Shown here one piece after another: positions 7,646-16,105 of a stretch of DNA of 38,005 nucleotides. Position 1 is the first letter of the stretch. Every line of letters starts with the position of its first letter. Source of the DNA: an uncultured Eubacteriales bacterium (GTDB lineage: Bacteria > Bacillota > Clostridia > Christensenellales > Borkfalkiaceae); contig CABQND010000015.1 in NCBI GenBank assembly GCA_902465495.1, positions 1-38,005 on the forward strand. Reading direction: 5' to 3'. The notes beneath the pieces are model-generated. The model worked only from the letters and a program-made list of their open reading frames with translations, was not told the origin of the DNA and did not search any database. Both the position numbers and the translations under genes were made by a program.

Positions 7646-8971
7646 ATGGCAAATCCGCTCGTAGCGATTGTGGGCAGACCGAATGTCGGCAAGTCCACGC
7701 TTTTCAATAAAATAGCAGGAAGAAAGATTTCCATTACCGAAAACAGACCGGGTGTCACGCGCGATCGTCTGTATGCTGATGCTGTGTGGCGAGGCAAAAA
7801 ATTTACGATCGTGGATACGGGGGGGATCGAGCTGAATTCCGAAGACACGATGTGGAAAGAAATTCTGCGCCAGGCGGATACCGCCATTGACATGGCGCAG
7901 GTTATTCTGCTGATGGTTGATGGCAAGCAAGAGCTGACTTCGTCCGATTATGACGTAGCGGATAAGCTTCGCCGCAGCAAAAAACCTGTCATCCTCGTCG
8001 TAAATAAAGTAGACAATTTCTCACCCGATAAATTGTTTGAATACTATGCGCTTGGTTTGGGTGAGCCGTTTGCAGTTTCGGCGGAGCATTCGCAGGGTAT
8101 CGGTGACGTATTGGACGAGGCTGCCTCGTATTTTGACGGCGGAGAGGATGAAGATCCCGATCGGTTAAAAATTGCAGTTGTCGGGAAACCCAATGCAGGC
8201 AAAAGCTCTCTTGTAAACAGGCTTTTAGGTTTTGAGCGTTCCATTGTCACAAATATTGCGGGAACTACGCGCGATGCGATCGATACGCCGTTCGAGTGTG
8301 ACGGGAAAAAATATATGCTTATTGATACGGCTGGAATACGTAAAAAACGGAGTGTTTCAGACGATGTTGAATATTACAGTGTTCTGCGAGCATTTGATGC
8401 TGTGCGCCGTGCCGATGTTTGCTTGCTTGTTGTGGATGCCGCTGAAGGGCTGACCGAGCAAGATGTCAAGATCATCGGATACGTGCATGAGCAAGGAAAA
8501 CCTTCCGTTATCGTGATGAACAAATGGGATCTGATCGAGAAGGATACGAATACCATCAATAAATTTGAGCAAAAGCTGAAAGCGGATCTTAGCTTTATGG
8601 ATTACTATCAGTCGGTATATATTTCGGCTAAGACGGGACTGCGTGCAGAGAAGGTGCTTGCGATGGCACAGAAAGTATTTTCGAACGCAAATCGCCGCAT
8701 TTCGACGGGCACACTCAATGACTTGATACTGGATGCGGTACGGACCAACGAACCGGCGTCGGTGAACGGAAAACGTCTTCGCATATACTATTGTTCGCAG
8801 CCGTCTGTGTGTCCTCCGACATTTGTTTTATTTGTCAACGATGAAGTGTTAATGCATTTTTCTTATCGCCGTTATCTTGAAAATGTATTAAGGCGCGCAT
8901 TTGATTTTTCGGGGACGCCGATTAAAATTGTGACGCGTAATCGCGGCGAAGATGAAGCGGGCATGATGTAA
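7646..8971 (+). CDS. der: Ribosome-assembly GTPase Der (EngA)
   Basis: Essential GTPase with two consecutive G domains, needed for maturation of the 50S subunit. The first P-loop is GRPNVGKST at 10-18 with DTGGIE after it; the second is GKPNAGKSS at 180-188 with DTAGIRKK and NKWD. A KH-like C-terminal domain (from about 350) ends the protein at 441 residues, the normal size. It is followed 33 bases later by plsY. The neighbourhood der - plsY - spoIVA matches the der-gpsA-spoIVA order of many Firmicutes apart from the missing gpsA. Confidence 0.97.
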   Translation: MANPLVAIVGRPNVGKSTLFNKIAGRKISITENRPGVTRDRLYADAVWRGKKFTIVDTGGIELNSEDTMWKEILRQADTAIDMAQVILLMVDGKQELTSSDYDVADKLRRSKKPVILVVNKVDNFSPDKLFEYYALGLGEPFAVSAEHSQGIGDVLDEAASYFDGGEDEDPDRLKIAVVGKPNAGKSSLVNRLLGFERSIVTNIAGTTRDAIDTPFECDGKKYMLIDTAGIRKKRSVSDDVEYYSVLRAFDAVRRADVCLLVVDAAEGLTEQDVKIIGYVHEQGKPSVIVMNKWDLIEKDTNTINKFEQKLKADLSFMDYYQSVYISAKTGLRAEKVLAMAQKVFSNANRRISTGTLNDLILDAVRTNEPASVNGKRLRIYYCSQPSVCPPTFVLFVNDEVLMHFSYRRYLENVLRRAFDFSGTPIKIVTRNRGEDEAGMM

Positions 8972-9004
8972 CGATTTTGCGGGATAGGTCACAAGGAGCA
9001 TTGT

Positions 9005-9733
9005 ATGACGGAAATATATTTCAGTGACATTTGGTACTGGTTTATCGTAATGGCTGTCGTTTCCTATTTTGTCGGGTGTTTCAATTTTGCGCTGCTTATT
9101 TCAAAAATAAAACATAAAGATGTGCGCAGAATGGGCAGCGGTAATCCGGGGACAATGAATATGAGCCGCCAGTTCGGATTAAAGATCGGTGCGCTTACGC
9201 TGTTTTTGGATATGATCAAGGGAGGTATCCCTCTTTTGATCGCGTATTTTGTATTCCGCGGGCAGGTATTTGCGGGTACAAATGTTTATGTATCTGATTT
9301 GGCGCGCTATGTTTGCGGAGTATCGGTAATCGTCGGTCATATTTATCCGATAACTATGCATTTCAAAGGCGGAAAAGGCATTGCCTCTACGCTTGGAATG
9401 TATGCGTTTGCTTTGTGTTGCGAAGCGTGGTGGATGATTTTTATTGTTCTTGCGATTTTACTTTTGACGCTCTTTTACATTTGGGCAAGCGAATGGGGAT
9501 CGATGGGTTCTTTATTGGGGATATCATTGCTCGCGGCCATACAGATGTTTGTGTTTTGGTTTCGGTATGCCGGGGAACTTGCGAACGTATACGTAGTCGT
9601 GTTGTTTATGCTGATTTTGTTCGATTGTTTCCTGACATGGTTTGCGCATCGCAAGAATATTTTGGCGCTTCTTGCGGGCGAAGAACATCACACTTCGGTG
9701 CGAAAACTTTCTCATGGCAAAAAGGATTCGTAA
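9005..9733 (+). CDS. plsY: Acyl-phosphate:glycerol-3-phosphate acyltransferase
   Basis: Membrane enzyme that acylates glycerol-3-phosphate from acyl-phosphate, the first step of phospholipid synthesis. Conserved loops are RRMGSGNPGTMN (41-52), LDMIKGG (68-74) and GHIYPITMHFKGGKG (111-125), separated by hydrophobic helices. At 242 residues it is somewhat longer than typical PlsY (about 200), because of a larger loop around 85-100 and an extended C-terminal end. CAAGGAG at 8993-8999 precedes the ATG. gpsA, which makes the glycerol-3-phosphate substrate and often lies next to plsY, is not in this window. Confidence 0.94.
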   Translation: MTEIYFSDIWYWFIVMAVVSYFVGCFNFALLISKIKHKDVRRMGSGNPGTMNMSRQFGLKIGALTLFLDMIKGGIPLLIAYFVFRGQVFAGTNVYVSDLARYVCGVSVIVGHIYPITMHFKGGKGIASTLGMYAFALCCEAWWMIFIVLAILLLTLFYIWASEWGSMGSLLGISLLAAIQMFVFWFRYAGELANVYVVVLFMLILFDCFLTWFAHRKNILALLAGEEHHTSVRKLSHGKKDS

Positions 9734-9751
9734 ATTTTGTGCCGATTTGCG

Positions 9752-9780
9752 TCATTTTTGAGAATAAGCCTTCATATACT
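9752..9780 (+). promoter_or_regulatory. Candidate sigE-type promoter of spoIVA
   Basis: TCATTTT at 9752-9758 matches six of seven bases of the known sigma-E -35 consensus (KMATATT), and CATATACT at 9773-9780 matches seven of eight of the -10 consensus (CATACAHT), with a 14-base spacer. The predicted start would give spoIVA a leader of roughly 75-80 bases. SpoIVA is a mother-cell protein under sigma-E control in Bacillus, so the match is where it would be expected. It rests on one site read by eye. Confidence 0.5.
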
Positions 9781-9864
9781 GAACTGTAACAGGCGGATAC
9801 GGGGGCTAAAAGAAGAAACAGCTTCCGTGTACCCGGCATTTGGTATATGGGAGGCTGTTTTTTT

Positions 9865-11118
9865 ATGGAAAAGGAAGTTTACGAGAGCATTGCCGCCCGC
9901 ACGGGCGGAAAATGTACAATTGCAGTGATGGGCGCTACGGGGTGTGGCAAAAGTGCGTTCTTGCGCGATATGTCGCGGGCAAGCGGCCTTGAATTGTCAG
10001 AAGATGGGCAGGTCGCTAAAGGATCGGTGTCGGATGCATCGCTGGAACTTGAAGTGAACGAATGTAAGTCCAGTGAGAGAAATCCTGCGGGAACCGTCGT
10101 CATTCTTGTGACTTCTGACGGTAGTTTCGGGCGTGCGCGCAGTGAATGTGTCGCTGCGGAAGAGGAAATGGTGCAGGCATTGAAGGCAAATGGCCGCGCT
10201 TTTGTTTTGCTTGTAAACAGTGCCGATCCTGCATCAGACGGCTGCGAGGCGTTACGCAGCGGGCTGGAAGAAAAATATGGTGTTGGCGTTATTTCCGCAA
10301 ATTGTGCGAGTGGCAGCAATGATTATTCGCGGCTGTATGAAGAATTGGTTCTTGCTTTTCCGGTTGCCGGGTTGGAAATTTTCCTCCCTGCATGGATGAG
10401 TGTTTTGCCCGCGGAAAACAAGATTGTGGCGCATATTCTGGAAAAGGTGCGGGAAGTATCGCCCCGCATTCGATGTGTCCGCGATTGCGCGATGTTGGAA
10501 ACGGCTTTTACGGACGAGGAGGCTTACTGCGAATCAAGTGAAATTGATGCAAATACGGGTGTAGCGCGCTATCGTTTTGCTGCGCGCGACGGGCTGTTTT
10601 ATAAAGTACTTTCTGAGGAATGCGGCGCACAGATTGAAGGTGACTTGGAATTGATGGCGTATGTCCGCGCACTTCGCGAATCGAAATATTTTTATGATAA
10701 GTTCCGCGGCGCTTTGCGTGCCGCCGATGAACTCGGATACGGCATTGTGCAGCCATGTGAGGCGGATATGGAACTTCGTGCACCAGAGCTTGTGCGAAAA
10801 GGTACACGTTGCGGCGTGAAGCTTAGTGCGGATGCTTCTGCGTATCATATTATTAAAGTGGATGTGCATAGCGAAGTCAGTCCTGTTACGGGAGATGCTC
10901 CGCGCAGTGAGGAAATAGCAAAAGGGATTGTTGAAAATTATGAGCGCGATCCCGAAGCGCTTTGGAATACGGATATGTTCGGCAAGAGCTTTAAAGATAT
11001 GGTTCGCGAGGGTTTAAACGAAAAGACAATCCCGGAAGAGGCTCGCGGGAAGTTGCGCAAAGCGGTGACTCGCATCGTTAACGAAGGCAAGGGCGGAGTT
11101 CTTTGTATTTTATTATAA
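9865..11118 (+). CDS. spoIVA: Stage IV sporulation protein A, shortened ATPase domain
   Basis: SpoIVA polymerises on the forespore surface using ATP and forms the base of the spore coat. The N-terminus (IAARTGG, then Walker A GATGCGKS at 23-30), the TSDGSFGRARSECVAAEE segment at 83-100, VLLVNSADP, and the C-terminus (WNTDMFGKSFKDMVREGL and a final IVNEGKGGVLCILL) align with Bacillus SpoIVA recalled from memory. Length is 417 residues against 492. Most of the shortfall lies between Walker A and TSDGS: about 50 residues here against about 110 there. That stretch in Bacillus holds the sensor threonine and the Walker B/DCVGY sequence. The frame is open and ends correctly, so this is not a frameshift. 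The start at 9865 has GGGAGG ten bases upstream and gives the family's MEK start. Confidence 0.9.
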   Translation: MEKEVYESIAARTGGKCTIAVMGATGCGKSAFLRDMSRASGLELSEDGQVAKGSVSDASLELEVNECKSSERNPAGTVVILVTSDGSFGRARSECVAAEEEMVQALKANGRAFVLLVNSADPASDGCEALRSGLEEKYGVGVISANCASGSNDYSRLYEELVLAFPVAGLEIFLPAWMSVLPAENKIVAHILEKVREVSPRIRCVRDCAMLETAFTDEEAYCESSEIDANTGVARYRFAARDGLFYKVLSEECGAQIEGDLELMAYVRALRESKYFYDKFRGALRAADELGYGIVQPCEADMELRAPELVRKGTRCGVKLSADASAYHIIKVDVHSEVSPVTGDAPRSEEIAKGIVENYERDPEALWNTDMFGKSFKDMVREGLNEKTIPEEARGKLRKAVTRIVNEGKGGVLCILL

Positions 11119-11125
11119 AAATTGC

Positions 11126-11154
11126 AAAAAGAGCGCTTTCGGGCGCTCTTTTTT
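11126..11154 (+). terminator. Terminator of spoIVA
   Basis: GAGCGC at 11131-11136 pairs with GCGCTC at 11143-11148; an upstream A run and a downstream T run flank the stem. Confidence 0.9.
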
Positions 11155-11181
11155 AGTGGTTCAGTTTTGATAGTGGTTCAA
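11154..11181. repeat. Direct repeat before the ABC exporter promoter
   Basis: TAGTGGTTCA occurs at 11154-11163 and again at 11172-11181, 18 bases apart, about 48 bases upstream of the -35 box of the ABC exporter promoter. It could be a tandem operator for an unidentified activator; nothing else in the sequence supports a particular regulator. Confidence 0.4.
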
Positions 11182-11228
11182 TTCGTGCATTTTCTATATC
11201 AGCAAATTTGCAAAACATCATGATTTGC

Positions 11229-11257
11229 TTGATTCCTGACTGCTTCTCGATTATAAT
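11229..11257 (+). promoter_or_regulatory. Predicted sigA promoter of the ABC exporter pair
   Basis: TTGATT at 11229-11234, a 17-base spacer, and a perfect TATAAT at 11252-11257, 33 bases before the first ATG. Confidence 0.7.
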
Positions 11258-11290
11258 AATAGAAAACAAAATTTTGCGAGAGTAACATTC

Positions 11291-13003
11291 ATGAGGCGGT
11301 ATTTTAAATACTTAAAAGAATATAAATGGCGGTGTATTTTCGGAACGCTGTCTAAGTGGTTTGAGGCTGTGCTTGAACTGCTTGTTCCGCTTGTAATGGC
11401 AAGGGTTATAGATGACGGCGTTGCAAACGGAGACATTGCATATGTTTTGAGGGGCGGCGCGGTAATGCTGGCAATGGGGTTAGTCGGTTTTCTTTGTGCG
11501 TTGTATTGTCAGCGGAGTGCATCCATCGCATCGCAGGGTTTTGGTACAAACGTGCGAAACGCATTGTTTTCGCATATCAATACCCTTTCTTATCGCGAAC
11601 TGGATAAGATCGGGAATGCGTCGCTCGTCACGCGTACGGTAAATGACGTGAACCAAATGCAGAGCGGTGTTGCGATGATCATACGCCTTGTTGTTCGAGC
11701 ACCGTTTATTGCCGTGGGATCGGTCATATTGTGCCTTATTATTGACTGGCAGATTGGTTTGGTGGTGACCGCCGCTTCAGTTTTTGTGGCTCTTGTTTTG
11801 TGGGTGATTATGCGGCGTACTGTTCCGTATTATTCCAAAAATCAGAAGAAGTTGGATCGTCTTTCACAGATTGCGGGAGAAAATCTTGAAGGGGCGCGTG
11901 TAGTCCGTGCTTTTCGTAGTCGCGATAAAGAGCGTGCGCGTTTTGATGCGGCTGCGGAAGATATGCTGGATAATTCACTTAAGATCGGCAAAATTTCTGC
12001 TTTTTTAAATCCGCTTACGTATGCCATCGTAAATTTCAGCGTTGCGCTAATCCTCCTATGGAGCGGATTTAAAGTGGATACAGGCGTCTTGACTAACGGT
12101 GAAATCATTGCTGTTATCAACTACATGATGCAGATTCTGAATGCAATGATCGTAATTTCTAACCTTGTTTCTTTGTTCACAAAGGCGCATGCTTCCATGA
12201 ATCGCGTGAGTGAAGTATTCGATTTGAAATCATCGATCGATGCAGGCGGTAATGCGCAATGCGATTTTTCCGCACCGGCAATTGAGTTGGAAAATGTATG
12301 TTTTTCGTATGCGGAAAAGGGGCAAAATACTCTGCGAGACATTAGCTTGAACATTCCTGCCGGCACGACCGTCGGAATTATAGGGGGTACCGGTAGCGGT
12401 AAGTCAACACTTGTCAACCTTTTGCCGCGCCTGTACGACGCAGGGTCCGGCTCGGTAAAAGTATTTGGACACGATGTGCGCGAATATCCCGTTCGGGATC
12501 TGAGATTTCTTTTCGGGGTCGTTCCGCAGAATGCTTCTCTTTTTTCGGGAACGATACGTTCCAATTTATTCTGGGGTAATGATAAAGCGACGGATTTGCA
12601 ATATGAAAACGCGTTGCGCGTTGCCTGTGCATATGATTTTGTCCAAGAGAAGGGCGGGTTGGATCAGCCTGTCACGGAAGGAGGTAGAAATTTTTCGGGA
12701 GGACAGCGACAACGTTTGACGATCGCGCGAGCCGTTGTCGCTGAACCGCGCATACTTATATTGGACGACAGCTGTTCTGCGCTTGATTTTGCAACAGATG
12801 CAAAAGTTCGAGCAAATATTGCGGCGCTCAAAGATATGACGACGATCATTGTATCACAGAGGGTATCATCAATACGGAATGCGGATATTATTTTTGTTAT
12901 GGAAGATGGGATGATTGCAGGGAGCGGTACACACGAAAAGTTGTATCAGGAATGCTCGCTTTATAGAGAAATTTGCGATTCGCAGGCGAGGGCGGCGGAA
13001 TGA
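11291..13003 (+). CDS. ABC exporter half-transporter, degenerate-site subunit (BmrC/TM287 type)
   Basis: A 570-residue fused permease-ATPase. Residues 1-310 hold six transmembrane helices; the ATPase has Walker A GGTGSGKS (365-372), a canonical signature FSGGQ (468-472) and Walker B ILILDD. Asp493 stands where the catalytic Glu normally is, and the switch loop reads VSQRVSS with Gln in place of His. These two substitutions are known from the degenerate-site subunit of heterodimeric type IV exporters such as TM287/288, BmrCD and LmrCD. The next gene supplies the intact catalytic residues. It probably exports lipophilic drugs or lipids across the membrane, but substrate cannot be told from sequence. 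The last four bases overlap the partner gene. Confidence 0.9.
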   Translation: MRRYFKYLKEYKWRCIFGTLSKWFEAVLELLVPLVMARVIDDGVANGDIAYVLRGGAVMLAMGLVGFLCALYCQRSASIASQGFGTNVRNALFSHINTLSYRELDKIGNASLVTRTVNDVNQMQSGVAMIIRLVVRAPFIAVGSVILCLIIDWQIGLVVTAASVFVALVLWVIMRRTVPYYSKNQKKLDRLSQIAGENLEGARVVRAFRSRDKERARFDAAAEDMLDNSLKIGKISAFLNPLTYAIVNFSVALILLWSGFKVDTGVLTNGEIIAVINYMMQILNAMIVISNLVSLFTKAHASMNRVSEVFDLKSSIDAGGNAQCDFSAPAIELENVCFSYAEKGQNTLRDISLNIPAGTTVGIIGGTGSGKSTLVNLLPRLYDAGSGSVKVFGHDVREYPVRDLRFLFGVVPQNASLFSGTIRSNLFWGNDKATDLQYENALRVACAYDFVQEKGGLDQPVTEGGRNFSGGQRQRLTIARAVVAEPRILILDDSCSALDFATDAKVRANIAALKDMTTIIVSQRVSSIRNADIIFVMEDGMIAGSGTHEKLYQECSLYREICDSQARAAE

Positions 13004-14793
13004 AAAAAAAGAATTCTTTAAAACGAAACATAGCGGGTCGTCTATTGCATTATGTTAAACCGTATAAAGGATATGTTGTTGGGGCTTTCATATTCAGTAT
13101 TTTGTATGTAGCTTTTGTTTTACTCGGACCTGTATTGTACGGTAGCGCGATTGATCATATGATAGGTGCGGGGGCGGTAGAATTTGATCAGGTTTACCGT
13201 ATGGTTGCGGGGTTTGCTGCATGTGTATTGCTAGCGGCGCTTTCGCAAAAATTATTGGGAAATTGCGTGAATTCTCTTTGCTATAAATTGGTTCGCGATC
13301 TTCGACGTGAAGCTTTTTTTGCCATTACACAGTCGCACATTAAATACATCGATACGCATGCACAGGGTGATGTGATGGCTCGTATAGTCAATGACGTTGA
13401 TATTATTTCTGATGGGCTTTTGCAAGGGGCGTCGCAGTTGTTTACGGGTGTAATGACAATCCTTGCGACGCTTGTTGTTATGTTTGTGATCAATTACGTC
13501 ATTGCACTTGTTGTCGTGATACTTACGCCATTGTCATTGTTTGTAGCGGCGTTTATTACTAAGCGTACGTTCAAGAGTTTCAGCAAACAGGTAAAAGTCC
13601 AGGGGGAGTTAGCGGCACATGCGAAAGAGATGATCGGAGGTCAAAAATCGGTTATTCTTTTCAATGAAGAAGAATATTCATGCGAAAAATTTGAGAAAAT
13701 TGATCAGGAATTGTACGAGATCGGTTGGCGTGCACAGTATTATTCAGCACTTACAAATCCGAGCACACGTTTTGTAAATGCTGTAATTTATGCCATAGTT
13801 GGTGTACTCGGGGCGATTTTCTGTATTTTGAGCGCTCGATCGGGCGGTCAGCTTGTGCTTGGCGCTCTTACATTGAGTGGATTTACTGTGGGTATGCTTT
13901 CGGTGTTTCTCAGTTATGCCAATCAGTACACAAAGCCTTTTAATGAAGTATCCAACGTTATCACGCAGATGCAGAACGCATTTGCATCTGCTGAGCGCGT
14001 TTTTGAGGTAATTGACGAACCGGCGGAGGAGCGAGGCGGAGACAAACACATACAAAAAGTGCGAGGGGACATTCGTATCGAGAATGCTCGTTTTTCTTAT
14101 GAGCCCGGACAAAAACTGATCGAAAATTTTAACCTCGATGTCAAAGCAGGCAGTAAGATTGCCATTGTCGGACCGACGGGCTGTGGCAAGACGACGCTTA
14201 TCAATCTGTTGATGCGTTTTTATGATTTGAACGAAGGAAATATTTTTGTAGACGGAGTAAATATTCGCGACATTCCTTTGGATGAATATCGAAAAATGTT
14301 CGGAATGGTATTGCAGGAAAGTTTTCTTGCTGGAGAAACGGTCGCTTGGAATATCGCATACGGAAAGGAAAACGCAACGCGTGAGCAAATTGAGGCGGCG
14401 GCGAAAGCCGCGTATTGCGATTTCTTTATTCGAAATATGCCGGAGGGGTATGATACAGTACTTTCCTCGAATATCAATGTATCGCAGGGTGAGCGTCAGC
14501 TTTTATGTATTGCTCGCGTAATGCTTGCCGATTCGCCCATGTTGATTCTGGATGAAGCGACGTCCAATATTGATACCATGACAGAACTTCGAATTCAGAA
14601 AGCCTTTCGTAAGATCATGCAGGGCAGGACTTCTTTTATCGTGGCGCACAGGCTTTCGACAATCTTGGATGCAGACGTAATACTTGTAATGAATCATGGA
14701 TCAGTGATCGAACAGGGAACGCATTCCGAGTTAATGGAGAAAAAAGGTTTTTATTACAATTTGTATAATTCGCAATTTGCAAAGTCTGAGTAA
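13000..14793 (+). CDS. ABC exporter half-transporter, catalytic subunit (BmrD/TM288 type)
   Basis: A 597-residue fused permease-ATPase, the partner of the preceding gene. Six transmembrane helices precede Walker A GPTGCGKT (391-398), Walker B LILDEA with catalytic Glu519, and a canonical switch histidine in VAHRLST. Its signature is SQGER (495-499) instead of SGGQ, the complementary defect expected of this subunit, so the dimer has one canonical and one degenerate ATP site. The ATG at 13000 overlaps the upstream TGA (ATGA), and the G-rich GAGGGCGGCGG before it serves as ribosome-binding site, which indicates coupled translation and 1:1 assembly. Confidence 0.92.
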   Translation: MKKKNSLKRNIAGRLLHYVKPYKGYVVGAFIFSILYVAFVLLGPVLYGSAIDHMIGAGAVEFDQVYRMVAGFAACVLLAALSQKLLGNCVNSLCYKLVRDLRREAFFAITQSHIKYIDTHAQGDVMARIVNDVDIISDGLLQGASQLFTGVMTILATLVVMFVINYVIALVVVILTPLSLFVAAFITKRTFKSFSKQVKVQGELAAHAKEMIGGQKSVILFNEEEYSCEKFEKIDQELYEIGWRAQYYSALTNPSTRFVNAVIYAIVGVLGAIFCILSARSGGQLVLGALTLSGFTVGMLSVFLSYANQYTKPFNEVSNVITQMQNAFASAERVFEVIDEPAEERGGDKHIQKVRGDIRIENARFSYEPGQKLIENFNLDVKAGSKIAIVGPTGCGKTTLINLLMRFYDLNEGNIFVDGVNIRDIPLDEYRKMFGMVLQESFLAGETVAWNIAYGKENATREQIEAAAKAAYCDFFIRNMPEGYDTVLSSNINVSQGERQLLCIARVMLADSPMLILDEATSNIDTMTELRIQKAFRKIMQGRTSFIVAHRLSTILDADVILVMNHGSVIEQGTHSELMEKKGFYYNLYNSQFAKSE

Positions 14794-14797
14794 TATT

Positions 14798-14828
14798 AAG
14801 AAAAAAGCCGGGCGCTTTTGCGTCCGGC
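14798..14828 (-). terminator. Terminator of the 43-residue minus-strand gene, possibly shared
   Basis: GCCGGGCGC (14807-14815) pairs with GCGTCCGGC (14820-14828) apart from one wobble. On the minus strand it is followed by a T-rich run (the complement of 14798-14806); on the plus strand no T run follows, so it mainly serves the minus gene, although it may also block read-through from the ABC genes. Confidence 0.75.
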
Positions 14829-14838
14829 ATAGATTGCT

Positions 14839-14970
14839 TTATTTTTGAGGAGTAAGGTTACCGTCTTTATCGATGAGCATCGTGGGACGTTCATCTTTAA
14901 GAGACATCAGATATTCATTGTACTGTTCATCGGTAAGTGTTTTGACTTTATGGTTTTTCTTTTTTGACAT
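14839..14970 (-). CDS. Small basic protein of unknown function (43 residues)
   Basis: I do not recognise this protein. It starts MSKKKNHKVKTLTDEQYNEY and ends DKDGNLTPQK: basic N-terminus, acidic middle, no hydrophobic segment, no cysteine. The coding case rests on its signals: a perfect CGGAGG ribosome-binding site ten bases before the ATG (14981-14986 on the plus strand), a consensus -35 box further upstream, and a terminator directly after the stop. It stands alone between two plus-strand units and is transcribed against them. A longer frame from 15054 exists, but its start would coincide with the -35 box. Confidence 0.7.
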   Translation of the reverse strand: MSKKKNHKVKTLTDEQYNEYLMSLKDERPTMLIDKDGNLTPQK

Positions 14971-15025
14971 GACCGAAGATCCTCCGTTTTCAATGTTGAT
15001 TGCATTATGTGCAAAGTCGGCAGTT

Positions 15026-15054
15026 TTCATACGTAAAGCGAATATCTTTGTCAA
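15026..15054 (-). promoter_or_regulatory. Predicted sigA promoter of the 43-residue gene
   Basis: On the minus strand, TTGACA (15049-15054), a 17-base spacer, and TATGAA (15026-15031, four of six consensus bases). Confidence 0.6.
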
Positions 15055-15099
15055 GAAAACCTTTTGATTAGAAAAACAGATGAGAAAAAGGGGAGTAAT

Positions 15100-16011
15100 A
15101 TGATTCGAAATGCAATAAGAAATTTTTTTAAAAATTTAAAGTATTATTTTACTCCTTTGGGAGTTGTATTTTTCTTTTTGGCGATCGCATGCGGGATTCT
15201 GTTTTTTCAAATGGGCGCAGCATTCACAGAGTTTTTCGGAAAAATCAATGATGTCCTTCAAAAGGCAGGCGTGAATGCGGAAACGTTTCAAAAAGAATTC
15301 ATGCAGGAACTGGATAAACTGCCCTCAAATTTGTATGATGCAGTCGAGTACATTCTTTCCACGAGCTGGTTGGAAGACACGCTCAATCGGGTATTCACTA
15401 CGCTTACAGGTGATGCTGAGGAATATATGGGGAGCGTATCGGCGGCAACGGCAACGTTTATCGGTAATGCGTTTGCAGGGATCTGGATCCTGTTTACTTT
15501 TTTGGTGCTGGGAGTTGTGATCGGGTACTGGGTTACAAAGAGTTTGATTCGACGCGAAATCGCGCGCCGTTCTATTTGGAAAAGTATTCTTGCCACAATA
15601 ATCGAGGGTATATTGCTCGCAGCAATTGCGAGTGTGGGCGCGTTGCTTTTCTCGGTATGGAAGCCTGGGGCGTTTGTTACGTTTGCCGTTTTTGCTCTTT
15701 TATTCGGGTTTGTCAGCCTTTTGGAAAGCTATCTGATCCACGGATATCGAAAGATGCGCTTTCGGGAAGTGGTCAGTTTGAGAAATCTTTTATCGATGTA
15801 TGCGGGTTATGCTGTCGTTTTATTGATTGTTTCGTTGGGTTACGCGATTGCGACGGTTCTTCTTGGAAAAGTGATCGGTATCCTGATCGTATTGCCGTTA
15901 ATTGAAATTGCAATGATCGTAAACGGGCTGAATGTTGAATCTTATGTGATTCGGCAATCCGTTGATTTACAGGAAACCCCTTATTACAAAGAAAAAATGC
16001 TGAATAAGTAA
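15100..16011 (+). CDS. Polytopic membrane protein of unknown function
   Basis: A 303-residue protein with a basic N-terminus (MIRNAIRNFFKNLKYY), one hydrophobic segment at about 19-38, an extended non-membrane region of about 90 residues (45-130), and then five or so hydrophobic segments from about 132 to 285. The layout suggests a large extracytoplasmic domain between helices 1 and 2. No catalytic or transport motif is visible. GGGGAG sits seven bases before the chosen ATG; upstream in-frame codons back to 15064 lack such a site. It lies 94 bases before a lipoprotein gene that has its own promoter. I could not assign a family. Confidence 0.8.
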   Translation: MIRNAIRNFFKNLKYYFTPLGVVFFFLAIACGILFFQMGAAFTEFFGKINDVLQKAGVNAETFQKEFMQELDKLPSNLYDAVEYILSTSWLEDTLNRVFTTLTGDAEEYMGSVSAATATFIGNAFAGIWILFTFLVLGVVIGYWVTKSLIRREIARRSIWKSILATIIEGILLAAIASVGALLFSVWKPGAFVTFAVFALLFGFVSLLESYLIHGYRKMRFREVVSLRNLLSMYAGYAVVLLIVSLGYAIATVLLGKVIGILIVLPLIEIAMIVNGLNVESYVIRQSVDLQETPYYKEKMLNK

Positions 16012-16053
16012 TAAAAGGACGGATTCCATATATTTTATAATTTTAAATGAGTA

Positions 16054-16082
16054 TTGACAATTCTATTTGGGTATGATAAAAT
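16054..16082 (+). promoter_or_regulatory. Strong sigA promoter of the lipoprotein gene
   Basis: A perfect TTGACA at 16054-16059, a 17-base spacer, and TAAAAT at 16077-16082 preceded by TG-A (extended -10). Confidence 0.8.
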
Positions 16083-16105
16083 GTAAAAAAGGAAGGAGGG
16101 GATTT

